Assembly: GCA_963576475.1 (NCBI GenBank)
Contig: OY754980.1
Span: 33,393,431 to 33,457,430 of the forward strand
DNA length: 64,000 nucleotides
Direction of reading: 5' to 3'
Source of the DNA: Molanna angustata
Taxonomy: Eukaryota > Arthropoda > Insecta > Trichoptera > Molannidae
How positions within the stretch are numbered: position 1 is the stretch's first letter; each line of letters starts with the position of its first letter. The notes beneath the pieces are model-generated. The model saw nothing but the letters and a program-made list of their open reading frames with translations. It did no database searches and was not told the origin of the DNA. A program made the position numbers and the translations under genes. Shown piece by piece: positions 29,960-42,302 of the stretch.

Positions 29960-31179
29960 TGTAAATTTATCGCACCGCCACTGCACAGATGCGTCGAAGA
30001 TCCGCACATATAATAGAAAAATTAGAGGGAACGTTGGTCCTACTTAAAATCAATTTGATTAAAAAAAATCTATTTTTTTTTTCAATGTTGCTTCGTTCAC
30101 AGAGTTCTAAAATTTATTTTGATTTAAAATCACATCAAATATACCTAGTAATAATCCAAATTATAATCGACGGAATGAATTTGATAATAAGACCTCTAGC
30201 GTTTCTGAAAAAGCGACGAAGATGATATTATAGAATGATAATTCAAGAATTTGAGAAAATTCTCTAATAACATAAATTAAGATAATCAATTAATTTATTT
30301 ATTTCAGAATTATTAATTATATTTAATACAAAGGTTAAATATGATATAATGATATGGGTCATAGGAAACTTACTTAAGTTTTAAAAGTTGTAAAAACTTG
30401 TGACTCAAGAATTTGGAAGCTGCCAGACTACATAGAATATGGTCTGAGAAAAACTTGACTAAGTCCTTATACTTACAAGACATTGAACTTTGTTCTTAAT
30501 ACTATTAAGTTGAGAACCTAAGTACTTAGAAAACGATTATTCATCTTACTTCAAACAGGTCTCGTTATTTATTTTCAACACTACCTAAAGTCTAAAGAAC
30601 ATCAGCGCAGTTTTCGAGAAGAAATTATAATGGCTGAATAAAATGTAAAATCGACACGTCATGCGAGAAAGGCTTTGTGTAGGCAAATCATAATAATACG
30701 AGTGAAATAAATAAGATATGTAGCTAATAAAGATCATTGAATGAAAAAGAAAAAAAATAGATCATAACACCAAATTTTTACTAGAGAGGGAAGGTAGAAT
30801 TGAATGTCATTCATCCTTACTACGGCAACTATTGTTACAAAAAATAATACTGAATCATCACTGAGGTTCCTGCTATCTAACTATAATTTATATAATAATT
30901 TATAATATGTGGATCATTGCATTTGCTGCATTTTATTTTGTTAAAATATTTACTAGAAAATAATTTAGGTAATTCTTAACCATCGGAAGAGTTTTCTTTT
31001 GACTAATTTATCCAAGCCGCATGACAAAAAGTAATATTGGAGATTGATGTATTGGCGCCCAACGTGGGGCAATTCGATTTATATGCAAACAGCTTGAAAA
31101 TCACTTTATACTAAATAAATTTAAACGTGCATATTATTTTTGAATAGCCCAAAATATAAATGCCAGTACTACCTATATG
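29960..31179. other. Non-coding AT-rich stretch
   Basis: No coding signature or recognised repeat. The 78-codon frame 29989-30225 shows no domain. Confidence 0.45.
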
Positions 31180-31325
31180 GGTGGTGGCAGAGCGGTAAGA
31201 GGGCTGGCTTAGTAATCCAGTGATCGCGACTTTGAATCCTGCCATGACCGATTTCGTTAACCTATAGCACAGGAATTTATGCTGAATTTAGGTAATGTAT
31301 GAGGATGTTTATGTAATTGGTACAA
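31180..31325 (+). mobile_element. tRNA-derived SINE
   Basis: Begins GGTGGTGGCAGAGCGG (A box TGGCAGAGCGG) and has TCGCGACTTTGAATCCTGCC (diverged B box), then ACCTATAGCACAGGAATTTA and a tail. Same family as 5.64, 32.4 and 54.6 kb. Confidence 0.8.
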
Positions 31326-32092
31326 GGAAGTGTTTATTTTTTTAAAGTGTTTTCATTTCACCTCGTTCGCATATACATAAGTACCTACATTTTTACTTGG
31401 GTAGTTAAAATCTCGCGATAAACGTGACATATTTCATTGAAATGCAGGTGAAATAGCCACGATAAACACGTTTTGTAATCTTTTAAGATTTTTACTGTTA
31501 TTTGGTACATATATCATTTTGAAAATCCTCACAATGTCCTAAAATTAAACACGAGATAAGAAGAACAGAAATGCGGCGAGTGGAAATATTTCCCAACTTT
31601 ATTTTCCCTCGGGAAGAATTAACACTCGGGCATTAGTTGAAATGGCGTTGTGTGTGGAAATCTTTGGACAGGTTAAGAACGAGAAACGGTTGAACACAAG
31701 ACAACTTGTTCACCTGGGGTCTCCTCAAGATTTATTGAGACAGTCGAGTGCAGCAAACCACTCAACACCCATGTTGCCGTTCTACGTGTTTATGTAACAG
31801 GACGAAAAGGAATATCGGAATTTATATGGACCATTTTGACTCGAATACTACAAACAAGCATTGAAAATCAAAGACAAAATCGCTTATTCCGTAAAGCAAG
31901 AATAAGTTTAATTCGTCGTTATCGACGTCATCTTTAACATGTTGGATTTTCTCGTGTTCACACAACAATTATTGTTCTTCTTACACTTGCTAGAAAAAAA
32001 TAGTTAACAAGAGTAATTGCCTTTTGGGCAAGGTGCCTGTAATTGTTTAGTGTGCTTACTAATTTGATCTAATTGGTTATGTTATGACAATT
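31326..32092. other. Non-coding stretch with some less AT-rich sequence
   Basis: From 31640 to 31830 sequence is more balanced (GTTCACCTGGGGTCTCCTCA; CAAACCACTCAACACCCATG) but I find no frame or family. Candidate for unique host sequence. Confidence 0.35.
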
Positions 32093-32290
32093 TTTTTAAA
32101 AATCTCAATAGAGACGAAGTTAGAATATTAAGGGAGAACCGGGAAATCAAGGCACCTACAAGGGTTACAACCAGTCATAGGCTGGATTACGCGATCACTT
32201 TATGCGTTTGAGCAACGTTCACCAATTTTGCCTTTTTATTGACTTCCCTATCAATCCAATTTTTTGAAAGGTCTATATATTTTATTCATA
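32093..32290 (+). repeat. ~290-bp dispersed repeat, partial copy
   Basis: Contains CTCAATAGAGACGAAGTTAG, GGAGAACCGGGAAATCAAGG, ATCACTTTATGCG and GCAACGTTCACCAATTTTGC in family order. Confidence 0.75.
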
Positions 32291-32377
32291 GATAGTGTTA
32301 ATTTATTACAAAATCCAGCCGAGTATAAAAATATTGGTAAGGGACGATAATTTGAAAAATATGTAAATATAGATTGG

Positions 32378-32530
32378 TTGGTGGCAGAGCGGCTAGCGTG
32401 CTGGGCTATAGTAATCCAGTGGTCGCGAGTTCGAATCCTGCCTCCGACCTCCTGCCTATGTTCACCTATAGAACATGCATTTATGCTTATTTTAGGGAAT
32501 GTAAGATGTGTATGTACTTGTTCAACAAAA
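32378..32530 (+). mobile_element. tRNA-derived SINE, best-preserved copy
   Basis: GTGGCAGAGCGGCTAGCGTG (A-box side) and GGTCGCGAGTTCGAATCCTG (B box GAGTTCGAATCC), then TCACCTATAGAACATGCATT and TTAGGGAATGTAAGATGTG before an A-rich tail. No CCA-type acceptor pairing, so not a functional tRNA gene. Confidence 0.82.
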
Positions 32531-32707
32531 AATAAATAAAAATTATTGGCGTCTGAATATAAAGAATCACGTTAAAGTTATATTTTTTTCAATATTTGTA
32601 TCCAAATATTTTTATAAAATGTATTAAATAAATCATTTTAATTACACCCCATAACTTCATTGATTTCAAGGGAATTATTGTGATTCTTGAAAATTAACTG
32701 TTTTTAC

Positions 32708-33470
32708 CATTCATCATCATCATCAATGGCTCCACAGCCCATTGCGGGCCTTGGCCTCCTCCAGCATTCCTCCCCATCTCCCTCTACCCTGACATGCTTC
32801 CCTCCAGTTCCTTACATCAACAGCCTCCACATCCCGCTGCACGCCATCCAGCCATCGGAGCTTGGGTCTACCAACGTTTCGTCTACCTTTGCTTTGTATG
32901 CAGGACCCTTTTTGGCACTCTTTCATCGCCCATTCTTTCCACGTGTCCTGCCCATCGCAGTCTCCCTATTTTTATCACCTTTATAATGTTGGGCTCATTA
33001 TAAATATTGTAGATCTCATCGTTGTGTCGTATTCTCCAAGCTCCGTTTACCTGCACAGGTCCGAATATCCTTCTGAGTATTTTTCTCTCGAACACTAGTA
33101 GAGACAATTCATCTTTTTTACTCAATACCCAGCATTCAGAACCATAATTTAGTACGGGGCGTAGCAACATTTTGTAGATTGTGACTTTGGTTTTTCTAGA
33201 CATCATCCGAGATGCCAGATGTCTTCTCAGACCAAAGAAGCATCTGTTTGCAGTATATATCCTTCGCTTAATTTCAGTAGATGTGTCATTTACGTTAGTC
33301 ACAATCGATCCCAAGTAAGTAAAACTTTCAACAGTTTCTATTGTGTGGGCGCCTACGCTGATTGTTGTTGGGTTTTGGTTACTATTAACAGACTTGGTGA
33401 CTGGCATATATTTGGTCTTACGTTTAGCATTGCCATCTATGAAATGTCGAAGAAACTTTTTTGGTTCGTA
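32708..33470 (-). mobile_element. 5'-truncated RTE-like LINE
   Basis: Minus strand encodes ESFTYLGSIVTN, EIKRRIYTANRCFFGLRRH, LLRPVLNYGSECW, LRRIFGPVQVNGAWRIRHN, RLRWAGHVERMGDERVP, then in a shifted frame GRPKLRWLDGVQRDVEA and EEAKARNGLWSH, with a (GAT)n tail. The catalytic RT domain is missing. At least one frameshift near 32.9 kb. Same family as 6.5 kb. Confidence 0.9.
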
Positions 33471-33474
33471 AACA

Positions 33475-34450
33475 ATAAAACACGGACACACAGTTCTTAG
33501 AGATGAGATATAAATGCTTTCGTATAAATGTCACCCCTGAACTGCTCCAGATATATTATTTAATTTATTTCTAATGAAATAACAATTGGCTATGTATACG
33601 AATACCTACATTGTAAATAAGCGGTTTCGTCGCGAATCTGTGATATTGGAAACAACAATAAATTAATAATTTTAATTATTACAGACAGTAATACTTTGAG
33701 TGAGACGGCTTATTATTTGTAGAATTCCAAAGTCAATTTATGGGTGAATATGAATATTTACATATTTTTTCTACAACGATTAAAATCACCCGATAATCCG
33801 AATTGTCGTTCAGTTGTCAGCAATGAAATATTACATTATAAGTAGAATAAACATGTTTAAAAAAATTATCATTAGTTCAATAACAATTTTGTTATTCTGA
33901 GAAACCTTTGATTCGACGCAATAATTAATCCAATCTTATATTATAAATATATCTCAAGTAAGATGACGAAATGTTCGGAAGCCAAAATACGATTGACAAT
34001 CGTATTTCTTTCAAAGTCATAATGTTTCTGGTTAAACGTAAAATGTGTTTACGTCTAAACACTTGGTTTCAAAAGTCGTAAAAATAAAGAAGAAAATAAG
34101 GGATTTTTGTAATTTTACCAGACTTGGAAAATAACAAACCGCGTGCGATTACCACACATATTACTCATACTACTACTAGTTTAAGGTAGGTACTTTATTT
34201 ATACATAATATATGTCAGTCCAACTGAAGGGATTCGATTTGAATATACATATGACGTATTTCACCTCGCAGTTTTCGGGCAGAAATATGGATATGTGAGG
34301 AACATGATATTTTGTTGATGAAACAAATGTTTTTTCTTCTTCCATGGCCTCACACCATATTAAAGGATGACGGCTACACTCAACCACTCAAAGAATGGTA
34401 TGCTGCCATCAAGGAAGTTCTTGGGCCGATTGAAAGACTTTGGTAATTGA
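33475..34450. other. Non-coding AT-rich stretch
   Basis: No gene or repeat family recognised; local palindromic pieces such as GTCTAAACACTTGG are short. Confidence 0.45.
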
Positions 34451-34454
34451 GTGT

Positions 34455-34684
34455 CGTGTAATTGAGTTTTAATTTATTTTATATAACTTCTCGGGCAACT
34501 AACAGTTACTATGTCAAATATTATTTTAACACGCACCCAATAACAATTTGCCACATTCTGGAGACTAACGATATTAATCGTCTCACAGATCCAGACTGAA
34601 AACACAATTAAAAACTGTGTCTTCACCGGCAATCGAACCCGAGACCTTTGGCTCAGCAGTCAGATAACCAACTGAGCCACTTTG
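34455..34684 (-). mobile_element. tRNA-derived SINE, second family
   Basis: Minus strand: AGTGGCTCAGTTGGTTATCT (A box), CTCGGGTTCGATTGCCGGTG (B box), then a body with GAATGTGGCAAATTGTTATT and GTTAGTTGCCCGAGAAG. Head resembles a tRNA but lacks acceptor-stem pairing; body shared with 27.84 kb. Confidence 0.75.
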
Positions 34685-34811
34685 TTTAGTTTGGTTTAGA
34701 ACCATTTGATTGATTAATAAAATAGTTTTGAGACAGATGTCGCCCAACTGGAATATATAATGTTATTTATATATTATATTAACTGTTATTTTTATGCTAG
34801 GGTGAATAATT

Positions 34812-35467
34812 GGATGAATATCTATACTTTGGAAGCATGTTTCAGCGTGATGGAAGATTGGAAAAAGATATTGAAAGGAGAGTAACGGCAGGTAATAGAG
34901 TGAATGGTGCATTAAGACCGGTAATGGCTGACCCAATTATTTCGAGGCAAGCAAAGCTCGCGGTACACAATGGTATCGTCGCACCGACTCTAATGTATGC
35001 TAGTGAGACATGAATATGGCAGAAGATGCATGAAAGTAGAATTAACGCGGTTGAAATGAGGTCACTAAGACGATTGTGTGGTAAAACGATGTATGATAGA
35101 ATAAGAAATGAGGATATTAGACGAGAATGTATGATTGAAAGAAATATCGTAAGTAAGATGAAAATAAATGCCCTAGGTGGTTCGGCCACATAGAAAGAAT
35201 GAGTGATGACCGTCTGACAAAAAAAGTATACAAGGCTGATAAAAGAGGAACGACAAGTAGAGGTCGGCCAAGAAAAAGTTGGCACGATCACATAAATGGG
35301 ATTTTGAAAGATGGTGATGTAAGAAGTAAGAATAATAGAAGAGCGTGTATGAGACGATGTATGGACGTGAATGAAGCAAGGAATGTATGTCAAGAGAGAG
35401 GAGTCTGGCGTTCGGTTCTCTCTGCCTACCCCAAATAGGGAAATGGCGTGATGGTATGTATGTAGGA
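34812..35467 (+). mobile_element. 5'-truncated RTE-like LINE with target duplication
   Basis: A 656-bp insertion flanked by TGAATAATT (34803-34811 and 35468-35476). Encodes DEYLYFGSMFQRDGRLEKDI, VNGALRPVM, PTLMYASET, NAVEMRSLRRLCGKTMYDR, RWFGHIERMSDDRLTKKVY, GRPRKSWHDHING and CMRRCMDVNEA, ending VLSAYPK and the tail GCGTGATGGTATGTATG. A TGA replaces the expected Trp at 35011-35013 and one base is lost near 35176. Dead copy of the family that also lies at 1.3 and 63.4 kb. Confidence 0.9.
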
Positions 35468-35625
35468 TGAATAATTAAAATATATAAATAGGAAACAATA
35501 AAAAGTTTAAGTAAGACACAAATAACAATAGATTATTACTATAGATAGACCTCCTCTAGTAGGTACCTAAACAACTTTGATTGTAACTTGTATACAGAAC
35601 TATTAAATCTTGTATTTGTATTTTA

Positions 35626-36327
35626 TTTATTTATTTAAACACTTTATTGTACATTACTTAATAGCTAGTACAAATGGTGGACTTATTGCCTAATGGCAAT
35701 TTCTTCCAGACAACCATCTGTGACAGTTATGAGACAAAATGGTACATGTACAAAAAAGAAAATGTATATAAAACCATAAACATATTACATTTAAACACAA
35801 TAAGGTAAGAAGAATATGTATATGTACATCAATGAAAATTAAACAAATCATAGATAAGACCTGTTACAACACTATGGGAGGGAAGGGAAAAAAAGGAGAG
35901 GATATATGACTAACTACAAGAATAGGGAAATAAATGGGAAGTATGTTGGTTAAGAAATGGAAAGTATGAGCGCGTGTTTTAATCTAGTTTTGAAGGTTCC
36001 TAACGTTGGTGCAGTTCTAATGTCAAGGGCCAAGTTGTTCCATAACCGGGCAGCATGGACAGTAAATGATGATGAATAGAAAGCCGTGGCATGTGATGGG
36101 ATGGCGAGGGTTCTCTCTTCTCTAGATCGAAGCGGGAGTCCATGAGAGGCCAGAGGTTGAAATCTTTCGGTCAGATATGATGGAGCATTAGGGTTGTTCA
36201 AAATGTTAAACAGATTATAAACAGAGAAACAACAAGACAACAGAGTATTATTTTTAAATTGTAATAAAAGTATGTTGTTGATAACAAGTTTATTGAAAAT
36301 ACTCTCTGGAATAAAGAGATATTTCAC
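35626..36327 (-). mobile_element. CR1-like LINE 3' end
   Basis: Minus-strand frame of 125 codons: GLPLRSREERTLAIPSH, YSSSFTVHAARLWNNLALDI, then APTLGTFKTRLKHAL and stop. This is the standard C-terminus of CR1-group RT proteins. The 3' UTR carries TTGCCATTAGGCAATAAGTC and a TTTATTTA-type tail at 35626-35640, both shared with 45.3 kb. 5'-truncated, frame otherwise open. Confidence 0.88.
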
Positions 36328-36329
36328 AC

Positions 36330-37232
36330 TTTGTCGTTTCTTTCAATGGCTATAAATGCAACATGGAAACCAACTGTAAGAAAAAAGATTATTGCCATCT
36401 TATTACCTACACCTCATCAAAATCATTTTTCTTCGAGATCTACTATTAAATCTAATCGACAGTGATGTAGATGAGCAGGGTCATCAAATTGGCTTATTAT
36501 GATTGACGCATAAGTTTGAAGGGTTCTTTAGAGGAATAGATTAGCTATATATATATATATATATCTAGGGTGCTTAAAGCAAGAGCATCTTCTTTTACTT
36601 TCAAAGTAACTACGATGTTTTCAGCTGTTTTCAAATAGAGTGTTTAGTTGAAATTGATTAAGAGATGGAAACGCCATCTATTGGGAAATAGTTCAAAGAA
36701 TTGTGGTCAACATTCCAATATGTTGCAGGTGCATCACATAGATGTCATTACTGGCGTCAGAGATATAATTAATGTGTAACAAGTGAATTTACTTGTACAC
36801 ATCTACTGTGTTTTTGTGAACATCAATAACCGCGTGTCTGTAAAATCGTCAATGAAGAAACAATAAATATGTGAAGGGTGACAGTACATATTTGGGATTC
36901 CTAAAGATCATAAAAATAAGTATTTATGTTGAATGTGTGGGATGTAATAAAATGGCAGAACGAAGCAGCAGCGAGCGAGTGGTGGGGTGGGAAGCAATAA
37001 TGCCGTTTATGGAAGACAATCCATTAGTGATGGTGTCTTGGCGAATTTAATACCAAACCAATTATATTTTAATACTTTTATTCCTATGATATATACGAGT
37101 ACCCACACAGAACTTAACACAGAATATTGTAGTCATTTATTTTCAGCTGTTATCTTCAAAGAAATATTTATGGTACTTACTTAAGCGTGAACTTTGCTAA
37201 GTACAATGATATAAATATACAAAATCACGCTG
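36330..37232. other. Non-coding stretch with a (TA)n tract
   Basis: A (AT)n run lies at about 36548-36564. No gene or family seen; the 65-codon frame at 36987 has no domain. Confidence 0.45.
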
Positions 37233-37246
37233 TGTCCTAAACGAGG

Positions 37247-37729
37247 GGCCTAGGTTGCGGCTCTAAGGGCTTAGGCAGTAAAGGCGGGGGTGGGCGTCAA
37301 ATTTTCGCTTAGAATGACTCTTAGAAGTGACTCGTCAACTGTGGCGAATGTTGTTTGGTCCGGGCACACCGCCGGCGCAGACGTCGGGTCAGACATCCTG
37401 TGTTGACAATTATGACGTCAAATCTGACAGGTGATGATTGCGTCGGATGCCCCCGGTGTTAGCCCGCCAAGCTTTCGGACGCCAACACGAGGACCGAGGT
37501 GTGCGGGGGCAAGCACTTCCGTTCGATAGGTTGTGCTAGGGGCTTGCCCCGGCTGCCGGTCTTGAGCGGTTGCCCCGCCGTTTGAGGTTGGATTCTCGGG
37601 GGCAGTGGTTGAACCCGATGGATAGTGGATACTTTGTGCTGTCCGACGTTGCGGCTGCGTCCGGGGGCGAACAGGACCAATGGTTCTATAGCGTCACCGG
37701 CGTGGAAGTGGTATCGCGATCTTCATAGA
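37247..37729 (+). mobile_element. GC-rich 483-bp retroposon with 14-bp target duplication
   Basis: Flanked by TGTCCTAAACGAGG (37233-37246 and 37730-37743). Sharply more GC-rich than all neighbours. The right end (GGCGTGGAAGTGGTATCGCG then ATCT) is shared with the shorter piece at 6985-7112, so this end is probably the 3' end of a family truncated at 5'. No long frame on the plus strand; a 41-codon minus-strand frame (MSDPTSAPAVCPD) is not supported. Parent LINE not recognised. Confidence 0.82.
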
Positions 37730-37951
37730 TGTCCTAAACGAGGTTGGCAGAGAAAGGAACACATCACGTTCTTGAGTTAATTGTCCGTCAATTTTTCTTT
37801 GTATTCAACACGATAGAAAGAAAACTAAGCGATGTGTACATAAACAGATTAACGAGAAAACCATATTTTAATGCTATATTTTTTGATATAAGACTAACAG
37901 CTATACATCATTTAATATAATAATTTAACAGCCAATTAACAGCCAATAATA

Positions 37952-38966
37952 CTAGTTGCATGTAACACATGAGATCCAACTGTCGATAGCGATAGTATGT
38001 ATAGTTGAAGAATATGTACCAAACTATAAACTCATAAATACAAATTATTGAATATTGTCAGATATTTTGTTTTCTATACAACATATGTAGGTATGTATGT
38101 CAAGATAGGATAGTATGGAGGAAGGGCCTTTTTTCCTACCCAGAATATGAAAATAGCATGATGGTATGTATGTATGTTTGGAGATGAAGTATCAAACTAT
38201 TAAGTCTTCTTACATATTGTGTATAGGCGACTGCCATACAAAATGTATGAAGCAATGTGGTCACTAAATTCAATTTTTAAAAAAATTGTTATAAAAAATT
38301 GAGATCTTCTACTACAATGCTAATATTTTTTATAGAAAATTAAATTATCTAGTTGGAGTGTTTTGGCTTTTTTCGATAATTGTAAAAGTTTCGGAAAAAT
38401 AGGCAGTTAAACTCATAAATTTATCATAAAAAAAATACTTTTCTTAATAAAAAATATTTGAGAAACCCTGGAATTTTTTTGAAAAACTAATTTGAGATTT
38501 TGTATTTGTCTATGTTTGCACCAATTTTCAGCGTTCTAGCTTTTATGGTTTCTGAGATATATGGAAAAATGAAATAAAAATTAAAAAGTTGATAACCCCT
38601 GACTGAAACAAAAATTTAAAATTCCAAGTAAAAAAGTTTTGTAGGCCTGTAACTGTGTATATATTCTGAAATTTTAGGCTCTGTAAATTGAGCGGATCAA
38701 AAGTTATAAGGGGGGGACGGACACACACACACACACACACAGACACACTCACACACAGACACAAGAAATGTTCTACTCCGAATTCAGAGTAAATCCGTGT
38801 ATGGAACATATATGCTGCGAAGCCTCTAAGTTGGTGTTTTTTGACTTCAAAGTTGGAAAAGCCGTGAAAAAAGTAGACCTCTCCATACAATTCTCGCGTA
38901 TTCTGGCTTGATACATTGTCGATATGTTAAGAGAACAAAGTTCTCCTGAACAAATCGACAGTTGGA
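37952..38966 (-). mobile_element. Helitron-like array, copy 1
   Basis: Non-autonomous Helitron-like element, 1015 bp, lying on the minus strand: 3' end CTAGTTGCATGTAACACATG at left, 5' end ATCGACAGTTGGA at right, A before and T after. Features in all copies: subterminal inverted repeat of the 5' end (TCCAACTGTCGAT near the 3' end), captured LINE piece with TCCTACCCAGAATATG, conserved blocks CTAGTTGGAGTGTTTTGGC and GAGCGGATCAAAAGTTATAA, a GGGGGGGACGG run and a (CA)n/(CAGA) microsatellite, and TTCTCGCGTATTCTGGCTTG. No protein encoded. Confidence 0.93.
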
Positions 38967-39023
38967 TAATATGTTTTTGTAACAAATAAAGTTTCATCGT
39001 GTAACCGAGGCAAATATATTAAA

Positions 39024-39806
39024 CTAGTTGCATGTAACACATGAGATCCAACTGTCGATAGCGATAGTATGTATAGTTGAAGAATAAGAATCAAACTATA
39101 AACCCATAAATCCAAATTATTGAAAATTTTAACACATGTTGGTATGTATGTCAAGATAGGACAGTATGGAGGTCAGTCCTGTTTTCCTACCCGAAATATG
39201 AAAACAGCATGATGGTTCTGTATGTATGTTTGGAGATTAAGTACCTATCAAACTATTAAGTCTTCTTACATATTGTGTATAGGCGACTGCCCTACAAATT
39301 GTATGAAGCAATGTCGCCACTACATTGAATTTTTATAAAAATTGTTAAAAAAAGTTTTTAGATGTGCTGATACCATGTTGATATTTTTTATAGAAAATTA
39401 AATTATCTAGTTGGGGTCTTTCGGCTTTTTTCGATATTTTAAAAAAAAATGAAAATATAGGCAGTTTGACTCATAAATTTATCATAAAAAAAATATTTTT
39501 CTGAATAAAAAATGTTTGAGAAACTCTGGAATTTTTTTGAATAAACTAATTTGAGATTTTATATTTGTCTATGTTTGTACCAATTTTCAGCGTTCTAGCT
39601 TTTATGGTTTCTGAGATATATGGAAAAATAAAATAAAAATTAAAAAGTTGATAACCCCTGACTGAAACAAAAATTCAAAATTCCGAGTAAAAAAGTTTTG
39701 TAGGCCTGTAACTGTTTATATATTCTTAAATTTTGGGCTCTGTAAATTGAGCGGATCAAAAGTTATAAGGGGGGGACGGACACACACACACACACAGACA
39801 CACACA

Positions 39807-39869
<63 letters not shown>

Positions 39870-40085
39870 ACACACAGACACACGAAATGTTCTACTCCAA
39901 ATTCTGAGTAAATCCGTGTATGGAACATATATGCTGCGAAGCCTCTAAGTTGGTGTTTTTTGACTTCAAAGTTGGAAAAGCCGTGAAAAAAGTAGACCTC
40001 TCCATACAATTCTCGCGTATTCTGGCTTGATACATTGTCGATATGTTAAGAGAACAAAGTTCTCCTGAACAAATCGACAGTTGGA
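39024..40085 (-). mobile_element. Helitron-like array, copy 2
   Basis: 1062 bp with the same termini and internal order as copy 1, separated from it by 57 bp. The microsatellite core (39780-39885) is the longest in the array. Confidence 0.93.
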
Positions 40086-40123
40086 TAAGAGAAAAAAGAG
40101 TTAATCACAGGAAAGATCAAACA

Positions 40124-41153
40124 CTAGTTGCATGTAACACATGAGATCCAACTGTCGATAGCGATAGTATGTATAGTTGAAGAATAAGAATCAAACTATA
40201 AACCCATAAATCCAAATTATTGAAAATTTTAACACATGTTGGTATGTATGTCAAGATAGTACAGTATGGAGGTCAGTCCTGTTTTCCTACCCGGAATATG
40301 AAAACAGCATGATGGTTCTGTATGTATGTTTGGAGATTAAGTACCTATCAAACTATTAAGTCTTCTTACATATTGTGTATAGGCGACTGACATACATACA
40401 AATTGTATGAAGCAATGTCGTCACTAAATTCAATTTTTATAAAAATTGTTAAAAAAAGTTTGAGATGTGCTAACACAATGTTAATATTTTTTATAGAAAA
40501 TTAAATTATCTAGTTGGGGTGTTTCGGCTTTTTCGATATTTTTGAAAAATTCGGAAATATAGGCAGTTAAACTCATAAATTTAACATAAAAAAAATACTT
40601 TTCTTAATAAAAAATGTTTGAGAAACCCTGGAATTTTTTTGAAAAAACTAATTTGAGATTTTGTATTTGTCTATGTTTGTACCAATTTTCAGCGTTCTAG
40701 CTTTTATGGTTTCTGAGATATATGGAAAAATAAATTAAAAATTCAAAAGTTGATAACCCCTGACTGAAACGAAAATTTAAAATTCTGAGTATAAAAGTTT
40801 TGTAGGCCTATAACTGTTTATATATTCTGAAATTTTGGGCTCTGTAAATTGAGCGGATCAAAAGTTATAAGGGGGGGACGGACACACACACAGACACACA
40901 CACAGACACACACACACACAGACACACACACAGACACACACACAGACACACGAAATGTTCTACTCCGAATTCTGAGTAAATCCGTGTATGGAACATATAT
41001 GCTGCGAAGCCTCTAAGTTGGTGTTTTTTGACTTCAAAGTTGGAAAAGCCGTGAAAAAAGTAGACCTCTCCATACAATTCTCGCGTATTCTGGCTTGATA
41101 CATTGTCGATATGTTAAGAGAACAAAGTTCTCCTGAACAAATCGACAGTTGGA
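40124..41153 (-). mobile_element. Helitron-like array, copy 3
   Basis: 1030 bp, complete. 38 bp separate it from copy 2. The 7-bp spacer TTATTTA follows before the next copy begins. Confidence 0.93.
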
Positions 41154-41160
41154 TTATTTA

Positions 41161-41253
41161 CTAGTTGCATGTAACACATGAGATCCAACTGTCGATACCG
41201 ATAGTATGTATAGTTGAAGAATATGTACCAAACTATAAACCCATAAATACAAA
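41161..41253 (-). mobile_element. Helitron-like array, terminal fragment
   Basis: The first 93 bp (element 3' end) of another copy, abutting the start of copy 4. Its junction with copy 3 (GTTGGATTATTTACTAG) is almost identical to that between copies 4 and 5 (GTTGGATTATTGACTAG). Confidence 0.9.
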
Positions 41254-42295
41254 CTAGTTGCATGTAACACATGGGATCCAACTGTCGACAGCGATAGTAT
41301 GTATAGTTGAAGAATAAGTACCAAACCCATAAATACAAATTATTTATTATTTTATGATATTTAGTTTTCTATACAACACATGTACCTAGGTAGTCAAGAT
41401 AGGATAGTATGGAGGTCAGTCTTTTTTTCCTACCCGGAATATGAAAACAGCATGATGGTATATGTATATTGTATGTTTAGAGATGAAGTATCAAACTATT
41501 AAGTCTTCTTTGATATTGTGTATAGGTGACTACCATACAAATTGTATGAAGCGATGTCGTCACTAAATTCAATTTTTATAAAAATTGTTAAAAAAAATTT
41601 GAGATGTACTGCTACAATGTTAATATTTTTTATATAAAATTAAATCATCTAGTTGGGGTGTTTCGGCTTTTTTCGATATTTAAAAAAAAAATGGAAATAT
41701 AGGCAGTTAAACTCATAAATTTATCATATAAAAAATACTTTTCTTAATAAAAAATGTTTGAGAAACCCTGGAATTTTTTTGAAAAAACTAATTTGAGATT
41801 TTGTATTTGTCTATGTTTATACCAATTTTCAGCGTTCTAGCTTTTATGGTTTCTGAGATATAGGGAAAAATAAAATAAAAATTCAAAAGTTGATAACCCC
41901 TGACTGAAACAAAAATTCAAAATTCCGAGTATAAAAGTTTTGTAGGCCTGTAACTGTTTATATATTCTGAAATTTTGGGCTCTGTAAATTGAGCGGATCA
42001 AAAGTTATAAGGGGGGGACGGACACACACACACACAGACATACACACACACAGACACACACACAGACACACACACACACACACACAGACACACGAAATGT
42101 TCTACTCCGAATTCTAAGTAAATCCGTGTATGGAACATATATGCTGCGAAGCCTCTAAGTTGGTGTTTTTTGACTTCAAAGTTGGAAAAGCCGTGAAAAA
42201 AGTAGACCTCTCCATACAATTCTCGCGTATTCTGGCTTGATACATTGTCGATATGTTAAGAGAACAAAGTTCTCCTGAACAAATCGACAGTTGGA
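41254..42295 (-). mobile_element. Helitron-like array, copy 4
   Basis: 1042 bp, complete, with termini CTAGTTGCATGTAACACATG and ATCGACAGTTGGA. Slight differences near the left end (ATGGGATCC; TCGACAGCG). Confidence 0.93.
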
Positions 42296-42302
42296 TTATT
42301 GA

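Noticed and set aside
32378..32450. Possible functional tRNA gene
   Set aside because: A and B boxes are present but there is no acceptor-stem pairing, and the sequence continues into a SINE body shared with other copies.
34610..34684. Possible tRNA gene on the minus strand
   Set aside because: Good A and B boxes but no matching acceptor stem and no terminator; body shared with 27.8 kb marks it as a SINE.
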